From: Oscillospiraceae bacterium | GTDB lineage: Bacteria > Bacillota > Clostridia > Oscillospirales > Oscillospiraceae | Direction of reading: 5' to 3' | Assembly: GCA_910575505.1 (NCBI GenBank) | Contig: CAJTFK010000002.1 | Location: 124,001 to 188,000 of the forward strand | Length of the DNA stretch: 64,000 nucleotides | In this document: in pieces, positions 16,298-24,686 of the stretch | Layout of the letters: the number at the start of each line of letters is the position of its first letter | Position numbering within the stretch: position 1 is the stretch's first letter | The notes under the pieces: generated by a model | Told to the model about the DNA's origin: nothing | The model's input: only the letters and a program-made list of their open reading frames with translations | The model's database searches: none | Program-made: the position numbers and the translations under genes

Positions 16298-17467
16298 ATG
16301 AAGAAAACCGAAAAACTCTATGATCAGGACCCCTTCCTAAAGGAGTTCACCGCTCAGATTTTGTCCTGCGAAGTGATTATAGACGCGTGGCGGGTGACGC
16401 TGGACCGGACCGCCTTCTACCCCGAGGGCGGCGGCCAGCCTGCGGACCATGGAATTTTAGGCGGCGCGAAGGTTCTGGACGTCCGCGAACAGGACGGCGT
16501 CATTTTCCACATCTGTGACAAACCTGTGGAAATCGGAGAGACGGTGACCGGCTCCGTCGACTGGGCCCGGCGCTTCGACCACATGCAGCAGCACTCCGGC
16601 GAACACATCATCAGCGGCATTCTCTGCCGCCTGTATCACTGTGACAATGTAGGCTTCCATCTGGGGGCGGAGACCGTCACCATCGACTATAACGCGGACC
16701 TCACCTGGGAGCAGGTCCTGAAGGCGGAGCGGCTGGCCAACGAGGCGGTCTGGGCGGACCGGGCGGTCCTCATCACCTTCCCCTCCCCGGCAGAGCTGGC
16801 GGAACTGGACTACCGGAGCAAGAAGGAGCTGACCGGACAGGTCCGCATTGTGGAATTTCCGGAGGCGGACCGCTGCGCCTGCTGCGGCACCCATGTGGCC
16901 CGGGCGGGTCAGGTGGGCCTGGTCAAGGTCCTGTCCTGCCAGAAATTCCGGGAGGGGGTCCGGCTGGAAATCCTCTGCGGAGACCGGGCCCTGCGCTTCC
17001 TCTCTGGGACCTTTGAGCAGGCGAAGGCCATTGGCCAGCGGCTCAGCGTAAAGCCTCTGGAGGCCCTGGACGCCGTGGAGCGGCTGGAATCGGAGCTGGC
17101 CGCCGCCAAGGCCCGCATGGCGGACCTGGAACAGACCGCCTATGCCGCCCTGGCGGAGGGCCAGGCGGGCAAGGGGGACGTGGTGCTCTTCCAGCCCCCC
17201 GCCCGGCCCGACAGCGTCCGGCGTCTGGCGGACCTGACGGCCAAATCCTGCGGCGGTCTGGCGGCGGTATTCGCCGGAGAGGGAACCGTCTGGAACTACG
17301 CCCTGGTCCGCGCCGGAGGCAGGGACATCTCCGCCCTGGTAAAGACCCTGAATCAGACCCTCCATGGCCGGGGCGGCGGGCGGAACGGCTTTGCCCAGGG
17401 CAGCGTCCAGGCGGCGCAGAGCGACATTGAGGCCTTTTTCGCTTTTTTCGCTGCCAGCAATTTGTGA
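16298..17467 (+). CDS. alanyl-tRNA editing protein, AlaX-L type with DHHA1 domain
   Basis: The 389-residue protein combines an AlaRS-like editing domain with a C-terminal DHHA1 domain. The zinc ligands are HSGEH (H99, H103) and CCGTH (C195, H199); FYPEGGGQPAD is the conserved start of the editing core. It hydrolyses Ser- or Gly-mischarged tRNA-Ala in trans. The linker helix (LESELAAAKARMADLEQ, about 265-290) is coiled coil; the end has GRGGGRNGFAQGSVQ, the tRNA-elbow-binding glycine-rich motif. A TTG at 16292 sits closer to the GGAAAGGA (16278-16285) and could be the start instead. Confidence 0.93.
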   Translation: MKKTEKLYDQDPFLKEFTAQILSCEVIIDAWRVTLDRTAFYPEGGGQPADHGILGGAKVLDVREQDGVIFHICDKPVEIGETVTGSVDWARRFDHMQQHSGEHIISGILCRLYHCDNVGFHLGAETVTIDYNADLTWEQVLKAERLANEAVWADRAVLITFPSPAELAELDYRSKKELTGQVRIVEFPEADRCACCGTHVARAGQVGLVKVLSCQKFREGVRLEILCGDRALRFLSGTFEQAKAIGQRLSVKPLEALDAVERLESELAAAKARMADLEQTAYAALAEGQAGKGDVVLFQPPARPDSVRRLADLTAKSCGGLAAVFAGEGTVWNYALVRAGGRDISALVKTLNQTLHGRGGGRNGFAQGSVQAAQSDIEAFFAFFAASNL

Positions 17468-17479
17468 GGAGGACAAACC

Positions 17480-17797
17480 ATGCAGTATGTTTTAGTGGAA
17501 TGGGACCATGATTTAGACGACGAGCCCTACCGCATTTATTCCGAGCTGGACGACAGCCGCTGTGAGGTCCGCAAGGTGGAGTTTTTCCGCAACGGCATCT
17601 GTTTTTCCTACGGCGCGGAGCGGGGCTGTCCGGAGGCCCTGGCGGACGTGCCCTTTCCGGAGGACCTGCGGGAGATCGAAAACGCGGATCTTCAGGGGGA
17701 ATCCTTCACCGCCGCCTATATCTCCCCCCAGCTGTTCTATGAGGTCTGGAACCAGGCCCAGGAACGGCCCGACGGCTTTATGGGCATGTTCTTTTAG
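17480..17797 (+). CDS. DUF6881 family protein
   Basis: The 105-residue protein begins MQYVLVEWDHDLDDEPYRIY and SELDDSRCEVRKVEFFRNG, which matches the DUF6881 pattern (W-x-H-D-x-x-x-DEP, YSE-x-DD-x-R-x-EVRKVE). These small proteins occur widely in Firmicutes, often in immunity-type neighbourhoods; no biochemical role is known to me. GAGGA lies just upstream of the ATG, 12 bases after alaX. Confidence 0.72.
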   Translation: MQYVLVEWDHDLDDEPYRIYSELDDSRCEVRKVEFFRNGICFSYGAERGCPEALADVPFPEDLREIENADLQGESFTAAYISPQLFYEVWNQAQERPDGFMGMFF

Positions 17798-17922
17798 ATC
17801 GTCTTCCGGTATTCTGAAAAATTTAGGAAACAACGGACTCCGCAAACGCCTCCCGCCGGACACACCCCAGGGGGCGCGCCGCCGGGTTTCACCATCTTTT
17901 ACAGCCTTTACAGGAGGGACTT

Positions 17923-18222
17923 ATGGAAAACCAGATGTATATGATGATGATTAAAAAAAGCAAAACCTATAACAAACTCACCAAACAAAAAGTGACCGAG
18001 CATGTCGAGCATATCAGAAAGCTGGACGATGAGGGAAAACTGGAAATCTGCGGCGTATTCAAGGGCTTTCCGGGCATGGCGGGCATGTATATCCTCAAAA
18101 CGGAGAGCCGGGAGGAAGCGGAGGATATCTGTGAGAGAGAGCCCCTGGTCGCAGGGGGTTACGCCACTTATCAATTGGTGGATTTGCTGATTGCAAACCG
18201 GGAAAATAATTATCTGTTATAG
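17923..18222 (+). CDS. YciI-like (YCII domain) protein
   Basis: The 99-residue protein has the ferredoxin-like YCII pattern: KQKVTEHVEHIRKLDDEGKL, then GPF-like GVFKGFPGMAGMYILK, then ESREEAEDICEREPLVAGG, where the ACDYDPFV-like segment carries E-x-x-P. YCII proteins are small stand-alone enzymes or ligand binders of mostly unknown role. AGGAGGG lies 6 bases upstream. The gene ends at a strong terminator. Confidence 0.75.
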   Translation: MENQMYMMMIKKSKTYNKLTKQKVTEHVEHIRKLDDEGKLEICGVFKGFPGMAGMYILKTESREEAEDICEREPLVAGGYATYQLVDLLIANRENNYLL

Positions 18223-18234
18223 TTCTGCGAAAAA

Positions 18235-18264
18235 CAGGAGCGGCCGCATTTGCGGCCGCTCCTG
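18235..18264. terminator. bidirectional terminator
   Basis: A 13-bp stem CAGGAGCGGCCGC / GCGGCCGCTCCTG with loop ATTT lies between the convergent YciI-like and purine permease genes. Confidence 0.85.
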
Positions 18265-18312
18265 CCTGGTTTATATGGATGCCCGGGAGCTCCCGGAGGT
18301 CTTCCCCGCATA

Positions 18313-19734
18313 TCAGACAATCAGGAAGAATTTCAGCAGGAACAGGGCGGAAATGACATAAGTAAGCAGGGACACGTCCTTGGCTTTGCCGCTGAACACC
18401 TTGATGACCGTATAGGAAATCAGGCCCAGTCCAATGGCGTGGCCAATGGAGCTGGACACCGGCATGCCAATCAGCATCAGCGCCACAGGAACCATCTGGT
18501 CCAGGTCGTCGAAGTCCACATTCCGCAGGCCCATCAGCATCAGCACGCCCACATAGATCAGGGCGGCCGAGGTGGCGGCGGCGGGAATGATGGCAGCGAT
18601 GGGGGCAATGAAGATGCAGGCCAGGAACAGCACGCCGGTGGTCAGGGCAGTGAGACCCGTACGGCCTCCGGCCTCCACGCCGGAAGCGGACTCCACGAAG
18701 GTAGTCACAGTGGAGGTGCCGGTGCAGGCGCCGGCCACGGTGCCGATGGCGTCGGACAGAAGGGCTTCCTTCATGTTGGGCATGCTGCCGTCTTTATCCA
18801 CCATGCCGGCCCGGGAGGCGGTGCCCACCAGGGTTCCGATGGTGTCGAACATGTCGATCATGCAGAAGGTAATCACCAGCGTAATGGCGGTAAACAGTCC
18901 GATATCCAGGAAGCCCTGGAAATTGAACTTGAAGAAGGTGGTGCTCATCATGTCGCCAAAGGGCGGCACAAAGGACGCTGTGCTCAGGGCGGCAAAGGGA
19001 TTCGTCCCCAGGAACAGGGCGGAGCCCGCCCAGTAGATGACGGAAGCCGCCAGCATGCCCAGCAGCACCGCCGCCTTCACGCCCTTTTTGGCCAGAATGA
19101 CAATCACGAACAGGCCGATGAACATGGTCACCACCTGGAGGACCATGGCATTGTAGCCGGAGCCCATGGTGGTCTGCGCCACGCTGGGAGTCAGCGTGCC
19201 GAAGAAATCCCGCATGACGAAGAAGGGACCGCCGGTTTCAGAGTACACGCCGGCGTTGGAGCCCAGGCCGATATTCATCAGCATCAGGCCGATGGCCGGG
19301 GCGATGCCCAGACGGACGCCCAGAGGAATGGCCTCTACAATCTTCTCCCGGATGTTCAGCAGAGAGAGGGCGATAAACACGATGCCCTCAATCAGGATAA
19401 TCACCAGGGCCGCCTGGAAGCTGGCTACATAGCTCATGCCGGTAATCACGGCGATATTGGACGCCACCACGGCAAAGAAGCTGTTCAGTCCCATGCCGGG
19501 GGCCAGGGCGAAGGGCTTGTTGGCAAGAAACGCCATGCAGAACATGGCCAGGGCGGAGGCAAGGCAGGTGGCCATAAACACGCCGTTCCAGAGGGCGGAC
19601 CCTACATCGAAGTTGGTCAGCAGGTTGGGGTTCAGGGCGATGATGTAGGCCATCGTCATGAACGTGGTCAGGCCCGCCAGTACCTCCGTGCGGACCGAGG
19701 TGCCATTCTCCTTCAGATGAAACAGGTTTTCCAT
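18313..19734 (-). CDS. NCS2-family adenine/guanine/hypoxanthine permease
   Basis: The 473-residue protein has 12-14 membrane segments and the AzgA/PbuG-type signatures: EVLAGLTTFMTMAYIIALNP near the start, ALAPGMGLNSFFA, GLRLGIAPAIG-like GVRLGIAPAIGLM, DMFDTIGTLVG, CTGTSTVTTFVESASGVEAG and GRTGLTAL. These proton-coupled carriers import purine bases. The start at 19734 is set by AGGAG 5 bases upstream. No purine riboswitch is visible in the 78-base leader; a good promoter lies upstream. Confidence 0.92.
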   Translation of the reverse strand: MENLFHLKENGTSVRTEVLAGLTTFMTMAYIIALNPNLLTNFDVGSALWNGVFMATCLASALAMFCMAFLANKPFALAPGMGLNSFFAVVASNIAVITGMSYVASFQAALVIILIEGIVFIALSLLNIREKIVEAIPLGVRLGIAPAIGLMLMNIGLGSNAGVYSETGGPFFVMRDFFGTLTPSVAQTTMGSGYNAMVLQVVTMFIGLFVIVILAKKGVKAAVLLGMLAASVIYWAGSALFLGTNPFAALSTASFVPPFGDMMSTTFFKFNFQGFLDIGLFTAITLVITFCMIDMFDTIGTLVGTASRAGMVDKDGSMPNMKEALLSDAIGTVAGACTGTSTVTTFVESASGVEAGGRTGLTALTTGVLFLACIFIAPIAAIIPAAATSAALIYVGVLMLMGLRNVDFDDLDQMVPVALMLIGMPVSSSIGHAIGLGLISYTVIKVFSGKAKDVSLLTYVISALFLLKFFLIV

Positions 19735-19813
19735 AGCTCTCCTCTCTTTCCGCATCCCAAACAGACGCCCCCCTTCAAAACCTCTGTTCAAGATGCACTA
19801 AACTGATAGGAGT

Positions 19814-19842
19814 ATTATAACAGAAACTGGTTCATTTGGCAA
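19814..19842 (-). promoter_or_regulatory. promoter of the purine permease gene
   Basis: On the minus strand TTGCCA (19842-19837), a 17-base spacer and a perfect TATAAT (19819-19814). Confidence 0.75.
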
Positions 19843-19967
19843 GTGAAAGAGAAAAAAGGTCGACCTTATTTCAGAGACTCCGGGAAACGCCTGCCAGCCG
19901 GCGGTTACAGGGGATTCCCCCTTCACGGAAAACGCAAACGGGGAAAGCGCCCATAAGAAATCTCAAT

Positions 19968-20477
19968 TTATGGCGTCCCAAAAAATTCGGCTATGATGGC
20001 CCCAGGACCTTCCACCGCGCCCTCCTGTTCCGTGAGAACCAGAAAAGACCGCTCATCCCCCTGCTCCATAGGGAACATGAACGCGTCCAGTTTTTTTGAA
20101 AAAAAGACCTCATTGCAGGTTGACCCGTACATGGAAACAGGCCCCGGTTCCGGAGGTCCCCCGGACAAAAGAGCCCGATACCACCCGGAATCCTCCAGCG
20201 AGTCATTTGCAAGGGTTATAAAGCGGCAGTCCAGCCCGGCGCCTGTCAAGTCTCCCTGCAATCTCACGCCGCTTCTCAAATGATAGGAAGCGCTTCCTGA
20301 TATGGAAAAGGTCTCAGGCTCCGCCTGCGTCAGCTGATTCCCGTCTGACCCGCAGAGTACCCCATGATATTCCCGGGTAAAGTCTTTTTCATATGTGAAT
20401 TCATACGCAATCAGCACGCAGAACAAAACCAGAAAACCGGCCAGGAGTAAACTGGTTGTTTTTTTATTTCTTAACAT
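19968..20477 (-). CDS. hypothetical membrane-anchored protein
   Basis: A 169-residue protein with a basic start (MLRNKKTTS), one membrane helix (LLLAGFLVLFCVLIAYEF, about residues 9-26) and an extracytoplasmic domain with two cysteines placed as possible disulfide partners (VLCGSDG, LDCRFI) and a third in STCNEVFF. A GTG at 20489 is an alternative start; neither has a strong ribosome site. It is the last member of the minus-strand cluster that begins with the XRE gene at 22528. No family recognised. Confidence 0.6.
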   Translation of the reverse strand: MLRNKKTTSLLLAGFLVLFCVLIAYEFTYEKDFTREYHGVLCGSDGNQLTQAEPETFSISGSASYHLRSGVRLQGDLTGAGLDCRFITLANDSLEDSGWYRALLSGGPPEPGPVSMYGSTCNEVFFSKKLDAFMFPMEQGDERSFLVLTEQEGAVEGPGAIIAEFFGTP

Positions 20478-20565
20478 TTGACGCACCACTCATATCACAG
20501 GAGTAAACCCGGCCAACGCTTTTTCCCGGGATTTACGATTTTTGTCGAGGTATCTTATTCGTCGA

Positions 20566-20850
20566 TCACGGTGCAATATATAATATTGTGCCGTCCTCAA
20601 AAACCACAGGCTCTTTCGAATCTTCATCCATCAACCACGGAATAGGCTCAATTGTGACGGTTGTTCCGTCGCCAAAGTCATATTTTCCATCGCCTTTTAC
20701 CACAACCACACCCAAAGTCTCCGATTTAATGATATCTTCCGAATTGGAATCCCCTGCATCATCTTTCGCAGCGGCGGCGGCGGAAATGCACAGCAAACTC
20801 AGACACATTGCAGCCGCAAGCAAAATCGTATAAGCTTTTTTCATTTTCAT
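20566..20850 (-). CDS. small secreted protein of the XRE cluster
   Basis: GGAAGGAA lies 7 bases before ATG 20850. The 94-residue product has a signal peptide (AYTILLAAAMCLSLLCISAA) and a mature acidic domain containing DGKYDFGDGTTVTIEPIPW, then KEPVVFEDGTILYIAP. The DGKY...GTTVTIE piece resembles DGTYRYEDRFGTVIEADW in the neighbour at 20901-21092 and ENTYFYRDESGKVVAVW in the protein at 21114-21641, suggesting a shared extracellular module. Function unknown. Confidence 0.65.
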   Translation of the reverse strand: MKMKKAYTILLAAAMCLSLLCISAAAAAKDDAGDSNSEDIIKSETLGVVVVKGDGKYDFGDGTTVTIEPIPWLMDEDSKEPVVFEDGTILYIAP

Positions 20851-20900
20851 AGTAAGTTCCTTCCATAAACTCAATAAATCACAAACGCTTTCAAAGATTC

Positions 20901-21092
20901 TTACTGCCCGCCGGCGTTCCAATCGGCCTCTATGACCGTACCGAATCTGTCCTCATAACGATAGGTGCCGTCTTCAAGCAGTTCCCCCTCTAAAAATTCT
21001 TCTCTGGGGGGAGACTCCATTGCATAGAAAATTCCAGCCAGCCCCACGATGCTGAGGATTATACATACTAATACAATCCATTTTTTCTTCAT
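20901..21092 (-). CDS. small membrane or secreted peptide of the XRE cluster
   Basis: A 63-residue protein: MKKKWIVLVCIILSIVGLAG is a signal-anchor, followed by an acidic outer part ending DGTYRYEDRFGTVIEADW. GAGGG lies about 7 bases before the ATG. The outer part carries the motif shared with its two neighbours. Gaps to the genes on both sides are 21 and 50 bases, consistent with one operon. Confidence 0.6.
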   Translation of the reverse strand: MKKKWIVLVCIILSIVGLAGIFYAMESPPREEFLEGELLEDGTYRYEDRFGTVIEADWNAGGQ

Positions 21093-21113
21093 ATGCGACC
21101 CTCACATTCCAAT

Positions 21114-21641
21114 TTAGATTGAGTAGGTATAATAATACCCCTCATACGAACAGGTTTTAGGGCCCATATTTTTTATCGCCATTGTAAAGCTCATACTGCC
21201 AGTAATCGTAAGCCTGGTGTGAAATCCCGAATTAGACGGCGGTGTAATCCAATCATATTCATTATATCTGGCCGTATAGTAACCGAGGTAAGATTCATAC
21301 TCAGGAGAAAAATCAATGGAAACGTAGATGCCTGTTCCTCCGTTTGTATCAAAATAGTAGTTACCATGTTTATACCCCAAGGATTGAATGTCCCAGTGAA
21401 CTTGTTCCCCATTAGACGCGTATGGAATCGCATGATCCTCAGCGGTAATATTTTCCCAAACCGCGACAACCTTTCCAGATTCGTCCCGATAGAAGTATGT
21501 GTTTTCGTCCACCTGCTCAGGGGTCAGAAAAACTTCTGTTGGTGACAGTTCATCCTCATAATAAGCATAAGCCTGGACACTAACCATACCGGCCAGCAAA
21601 ACAGTTACGAATAACAGGCATACCAAACGTTTAATTCTCAC
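21114..21641 (-). CDS. secreted protein of the XRE cluster
   Basis: The start is GTG 21641, 6 bases after a strong AAAGGAG. The 175-residue product has a signal peptide (RLVCLLFVTVLLAGMVSVQA), a linker with the shared motif ENTYFYRDESGKVVAVW, and a Tyr/Gly-rich beta domain (YKHGNYYFDTNGGTGIYVSI, HTRLTITGSMSFTMAIKNMG). One cysteine (KTCSYEGYYY) lies near the end. The domain looks like those of uncharacterised secreted clostridial proteins; a structural or bacteriocin-like role is possible but not shown. Confidence 0.65.
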   Translation of the reverse strand: MRIKRLVCLLFVTVLLAGMVSVQAYAYYEDELSPTEVFLTPEQVDENTYFYRDESGKVVAVWENITAEDHAIPYASNGEQVHWDIQSLGYKHGNYYFDTNGGTGIYVSIDFSPEYESYLGYYTARYNEYDWITPPSNSGFHTRLTITGSMSFTMAIKNMGPKTCSYEGYYYTYSI

Positions 21642-21663
21642 GGGTAACTCCTTTCATATCGTA

Positions 21664-22071
21664 TCAATAAACCACAAATCCAGACACGGATACATCGACA
21701 TCAGAATTGTTTCTTACTGTCAGCGTATAGTAACCACGCTCTTTCACTCGAATGGACCTGTTTATGCTCCCATTCGTCCCATTCACGAAATAAAACAATC
21801 CATCAGGAGCAATGAGGCCAAAATCAACACTTGCCGTTAACGGAGAATACGTTGCATTGATGGTAACGGTCTCACCTGCCTCCAGCGGAAAACTTGTATT
21901 CGCAGAAACGACCTCATGGGCATAGACATCCATACTGAAACGCCCGGACGCACGCTCAATTACCATGCTTACTTCCCGGTCCGGCAGCTGAATCGCCCCC
22001 GCATTGACTCCCAGGCAGCCTGCCGACATCACAAACGCGCACAGAATGCAAAGAAATTTTTTTATCTGCAC
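21664..22071 (-). CDS. secreted beta-domain protein of the XRE cluster
   Basis: A near-perfect ribosome site AAAGGAGGTGA lies before GTG 22071, which is therefore the start (the frame is open further upstream). The 135-residue product has a signal peptide (KKFLCILCAFVMSAGCLGVN) and a beta-sandwich-like domain with repeated small polar strands (AGETVTINATYSPLTASVDF, GYYTLTVRNNSDVDVSVSGF), similar in pattern to carbohydrate- or wall-exposed domains. No catalytic motif. Confidence 0.65.
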   Translation of the reverse strand: MQIKKFLCILCAFVMSAGCLGVNAGAIQLPDREVSMVIERASGRFSMDVYAHEVVSANTSFPLEAGETVTINATYSPLTASVDFGLIAPDGLFYFVNGTNGSINRSIRVKERGYYTLTVRNNSDVDVSVSGFVVY

Positions 22072-22093
22072 AGCTATCACCTCCTTTCCGATC

Positions 22094-22528
22094 TTACCAC
22101 TCGATATCAAAGTTTCTATTCGGTTCCACCTCCTCTCTTTGGATTTCATCTACCACAAGAGGCTCCTCTGTGCTTTTATTCGCAAAAATCACCCCCATCA
22201 GAGCCGCCAGCAAGAGGATATCCAGCACAATGGCGATCCACATGATAAGCGCCTTCTTTTTACCCTCATGAACCGGCTCCGGTCGACCCTCCGCCTCCTT
22301 TTCAGGCGCATGACCGCCTTCATACGAGGGCTCTTCCTCATTCAGCAGGTAGTCCACGGGCACCCCATACAGCCCGCTCAGGGCCCTTAAATTTTCCGTG
22401 GAAGGCAGCGAGCCGCCCGACTCCCATTTGGAGACAGCCTGCCGGGACACCTGTACGTTCTCCGCCAGCTCCGCCTGGGTGATTCCCTTCTTCTTCCGCA
22501 GGGAAACCAGTTTTTCATCCAGCTTCAT
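22094..22528 (-). CDS. XRE-family regulator with C-terminal membrane helix
   Basis: GGAG 8 bases upstream fixes ATG 22528. Residues 1-62 are an XRE helix-turn-helix (LVSLRKKKGITQAELAENVQ, VSRQAVSKWESGGSLPSTE), followed by an acidic linker, one membrane helix (ALIMWIAIVLDILLLAALMG, about residues 100-120) and a short outer tail. A DNA-binding domain tied to the membrane can sense an outside signal. It is the first gene of a collinear block of six, so it probably controls the secreted proteins behind it. Two inverted repeats just upstream could be its operator. Confidence 0.8.
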   Translation of the reverse strand: MKLDEKLVSLRKKKGITQAELAENVQVSRQAVSKWESGGSLPSTENLRALSGLYGVPVDYLLNEEEPSYEGGHAPEKEAEGRPEPVHEGKKKALIMWIAIVLDILLLAALMGVIFANKSTEEPLVVDEIQREEVEPNRNFDIEW

Positions 22529-22542
22529 ATCTCTCACTCCTG

Positions 22543-22607
22543 ACTCTACTCCGTATTTCCCCAAATGTAAACCGCAAGGGCCTTGCATCTGGGCAACCTG
22601 GGGTTGC
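22543..22607 (-). promoter_or_regulatory. promoter and inverted repeats ahead of the XRE cluster
   Basis: Minus-strand TTTACA (22571-22566), 17-base spacer, TAGAGT (22548-22543). Directly upstream are GCAAGG-G-CCTTGC (22574-22586) and GCAACC-TGG-GGTTGC (22593-22607), two neighbouring inverted repeats placed like operators. Confidence 0.5.
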
Positions 22608-22659
22608 ACAGGGCTTTTTCCTCACAATTTTCAGAAGCCGCTTCCGCCGCCTCCGGTCT

Positions 22660-24603
22660 TCAGCCATGCCCTGACGGCCGGTTCATGGCGGCGGTGATAT
22701 ACTGCTGCCCATAAATGGCGTCATAGATCACCGCGTCCCGCAGCTCCAGCAACTCCCGGGCCTCCGGCGTCAGCGCCGCCGTCTCCCGGCCAGCGCTGGG
22801 ACGTCCCCCGCCGTCCACGAAATAGAGATCCGTATGGACCAGACACTCCCGGCTGACCTGTTCCAGCAGAGCCCAATAGCGGGAGACGGTTCCCCCTGTG
22901 AGCTCCAGCAGCTGGGGACCCAGGGAGGTCACTCCGCTGTCCCGCCGGGTCCCGGCCAGGCCCTGAAGCAGGGCGGCGTCGTTGGCCCAGATGAGATAAT
23001 CGGTGGAGTAAAGCTCATTCACCTGCTCCGTGGTCCAGTTCTGCGTATCGTTTTCCGGACAGAGACCCAACTTGGTGTAAACCGTGTCGCCGCCGCTCAA
23101 AAACAGGTTGGGCCGGTGGTCGCCGTAAAACACCACGATGGTGGGCTCCTCACTCTCCCGCAGGGCGTCGGTGAGATACCCCAACGCCTGGTCCGCCCGG
23201 GTAATCCCCTCCAGCATCACCCGGATGACGTCCCGGTCCGCCGCCTCAAAACGGTCTGTGGTCAGGGAGAGCTGACATTCATAGTTGAACTTCTCCGGGT
23301 CAAAGGGCTGGTGGTTCTCCATGGATATGCCGTAGAGAAAGGCCCGCTTTCCCTGCCGGTTGATGTCCTCCATCCGCTCCAGCATTCCCTGATAGAGATA
23401 GCTGTCCTTCATATAGTAGCCGCCGTAAACGCCTCCCTCCCAGTCAAAGCCCAGGGACTGGACATCCTCGGAGAACAGAAGGCTGTCAAAGCCCAGCAGA
23501 GGATAGGTCACCGTCCGGTTATAGAGACTGTTGTCAAAGGCGTGGAGCATTTCCGCGGTATACCCGCGGGATTTCGTATACTGCTCCGCCAGGGCATCAA
23601 AGCGCTCATAGACGCCGTCGTCCATGAAGCAGATATTGGTCCCCGGCGGCAGGTCCATATGGTCGACGCCGTAGAGCATGGCCATTTCGATATATCCGGT
23701 GCCGTAGCCCAGATAGTGGCTGTGGAAGGTCCCGCTGATGCTCTCTTTCTCCAGGGCGTGGAAGTTCTCCAGAGGGTCCCCGCCATAGCGGAGTTCCGGC
23801 AGACGGTTCAGGTCATAAAAGGACTCGGAGAGGATAAACAGGATATTGGGCCGGGTCTCCGGCCGGGGCTGTTCCTCTGCCAGAAGCCGGTCAATCCGGT
23901 CCAGCACCTCCTGCATATAGGCCTCGCTGTAGCCCTCCGGCGGTGTCTTGGGCTGCGGGAAGGCATCCCGCCAGAGGCTGAGGGTCAGACCGTGGACATT
24001 GCGGTTTTCTGCGGCGGGCATCCGGGTATAAAAATCCACGCCCAGCCAGCTCCCCACCGTCCGGGTCCCCGGACCTGTGCAGAGGATGACAGCCGCCGTA
24101 ACGGAAAACACCAGGGACAGAGCCCGTGTCCGGCCCTCCAGGCGGGTAAGCCGCCGGGTCATGAAGAGGACCGCTGTGCAGAGCCCCAGCGCCGCCAGTG
24201 CCAGGAAAAAATCCTCCGGCGGCGTCAGGTCCCCCGCCAGTCCCGCCACGTTCCCCGCCTGGGCGGCCAGACCGAAATCCGCCAGCTCCAGGGGCGTGCC
24301 GTTGACGGCGTTTTTGAAGTAGTCCACCAGGGCCAGAATCATCCCCAGCAGTCCCACGGGAACGGCCCCCAGCCACAGCCGCCCCGTCAGCGCCCCCAGA
24401 AGGAACACCGGCACGGCATAGAGCAGGGCTGTCATGACCAGATGAGCGGGATAGGTCCGGACCCATTCCCAGACCAGCGTCAGCGTCCCCAGACCGGTCC
24501 ACTGCATGGCAACGGCCACCGCCAGTCCCATGCAGAGGGAGGCGGCGGCAGACATCAGCCAACGGAACCATTGGGGACCAATGGGTAATTTTTTCTTGAA
24601 CAA
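22660..24603 (-). CDS. LTA synthase-family membrane sulfatase
   Basis: The protein has five to six N-terminal membrane segments (about residues 10-185) and a C-terminal sulfatase-fold domain with NILFILSESFYDLNRL (metal and nucleophile region; the nucleophile would be the Ser/Thr near LGYGTGYIEMAML), HQPFDP and VVFYGDHRPNL (metal ligands). It most resembles phosphoglycerol or lipoteichoic acid synthases that decorate envelope polymers. The frame extends to 24669, but that part lies in an inverted repeat; TTG 24603, after a weak CGAGGC site, gives 647 residues. No flippase or glycosyltransferase lies alongside. Confidence 0.85.
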   Translation of the reverse strand: MFKKKLPIGPQWFRWLMSAAASLCMGLAVAVAMQWTGLGTLTLVWEWVRTYPAHLVMTALLYAVPVFLLGALTGRLWLGAVPVGLLGMILALVDYFKNAVNGTPLELADFGLAAQAGNVAGLAGDLTPPEDFFLALAALGLCTAVLFMTRRLTRLEGRTRALSLVFSVTAAVILCTGPGTRTVGSWLGVDFYTRMPAAENRNVHGLTLSLWRDAFPQPKTPPEGYSEAYMQEVLDRIDRLLAEEQPRPETRPNILFILSESFYDLNRLPELRYGGDPLENFHALEKESISGTFHSHYLGYGTGYIEMAMLYGVDHMDLPPGTNICFMDDGVYERFDALAEQYTKSRGYTAEMLHAFDNSLYNRTVTYPLLGFDSLLFSEDVQSLGFDWEGGVYGGYYMKDSYLYQGMLERMEDINRQGKRAFLYGISMENHQPFDPEKFNYECQLSLTTDRFEAADRDVIRVMLEGITRADQALGYLTDALRESEEPTIVVFYGDHRPNLFLSGGDTVYTKLGLCPENDTQNWTTEQVNELYSTDYLIWANDAALLQGLAGTRRDSGVTSLGPQLLELTGGTVSRYWALLEQVSRECLVHTDLYFVDGGGRPSAGRETAALTPEARELLELRDAVIYDAIYGQQYITAAMNRPSGHG

Positions 24604-24627
24604 AGCAGTTGCCTCGCTTTCTAATGA

Positions 24628-24679
24628 AGAGTGAAGAGTGGAGATGTACACAGAAGCAAAACTCTCCACTCTTCACTCT
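24628..24679. repeat. 17-bp perfect inverted repeat after glyS
   Basis: AGAGTGAAGAGTGGAGA (24628-24644) and its exact complement at 24663-24679 enclose 18 bases. It lies between glyS and the LTA-synthase-like gene; no U-run follows on either strand, so it may be a repeat element or a weak terminator. Confidence 0.75.
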
Positions 24680-24686
24680 TTAAAAA

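Noticed and set aside
19735..19813. possible purine riboswitch before the permease
   Set aside because: The leader is only about 78 bases and lacks the three-way junction sequences of purine aptamers.
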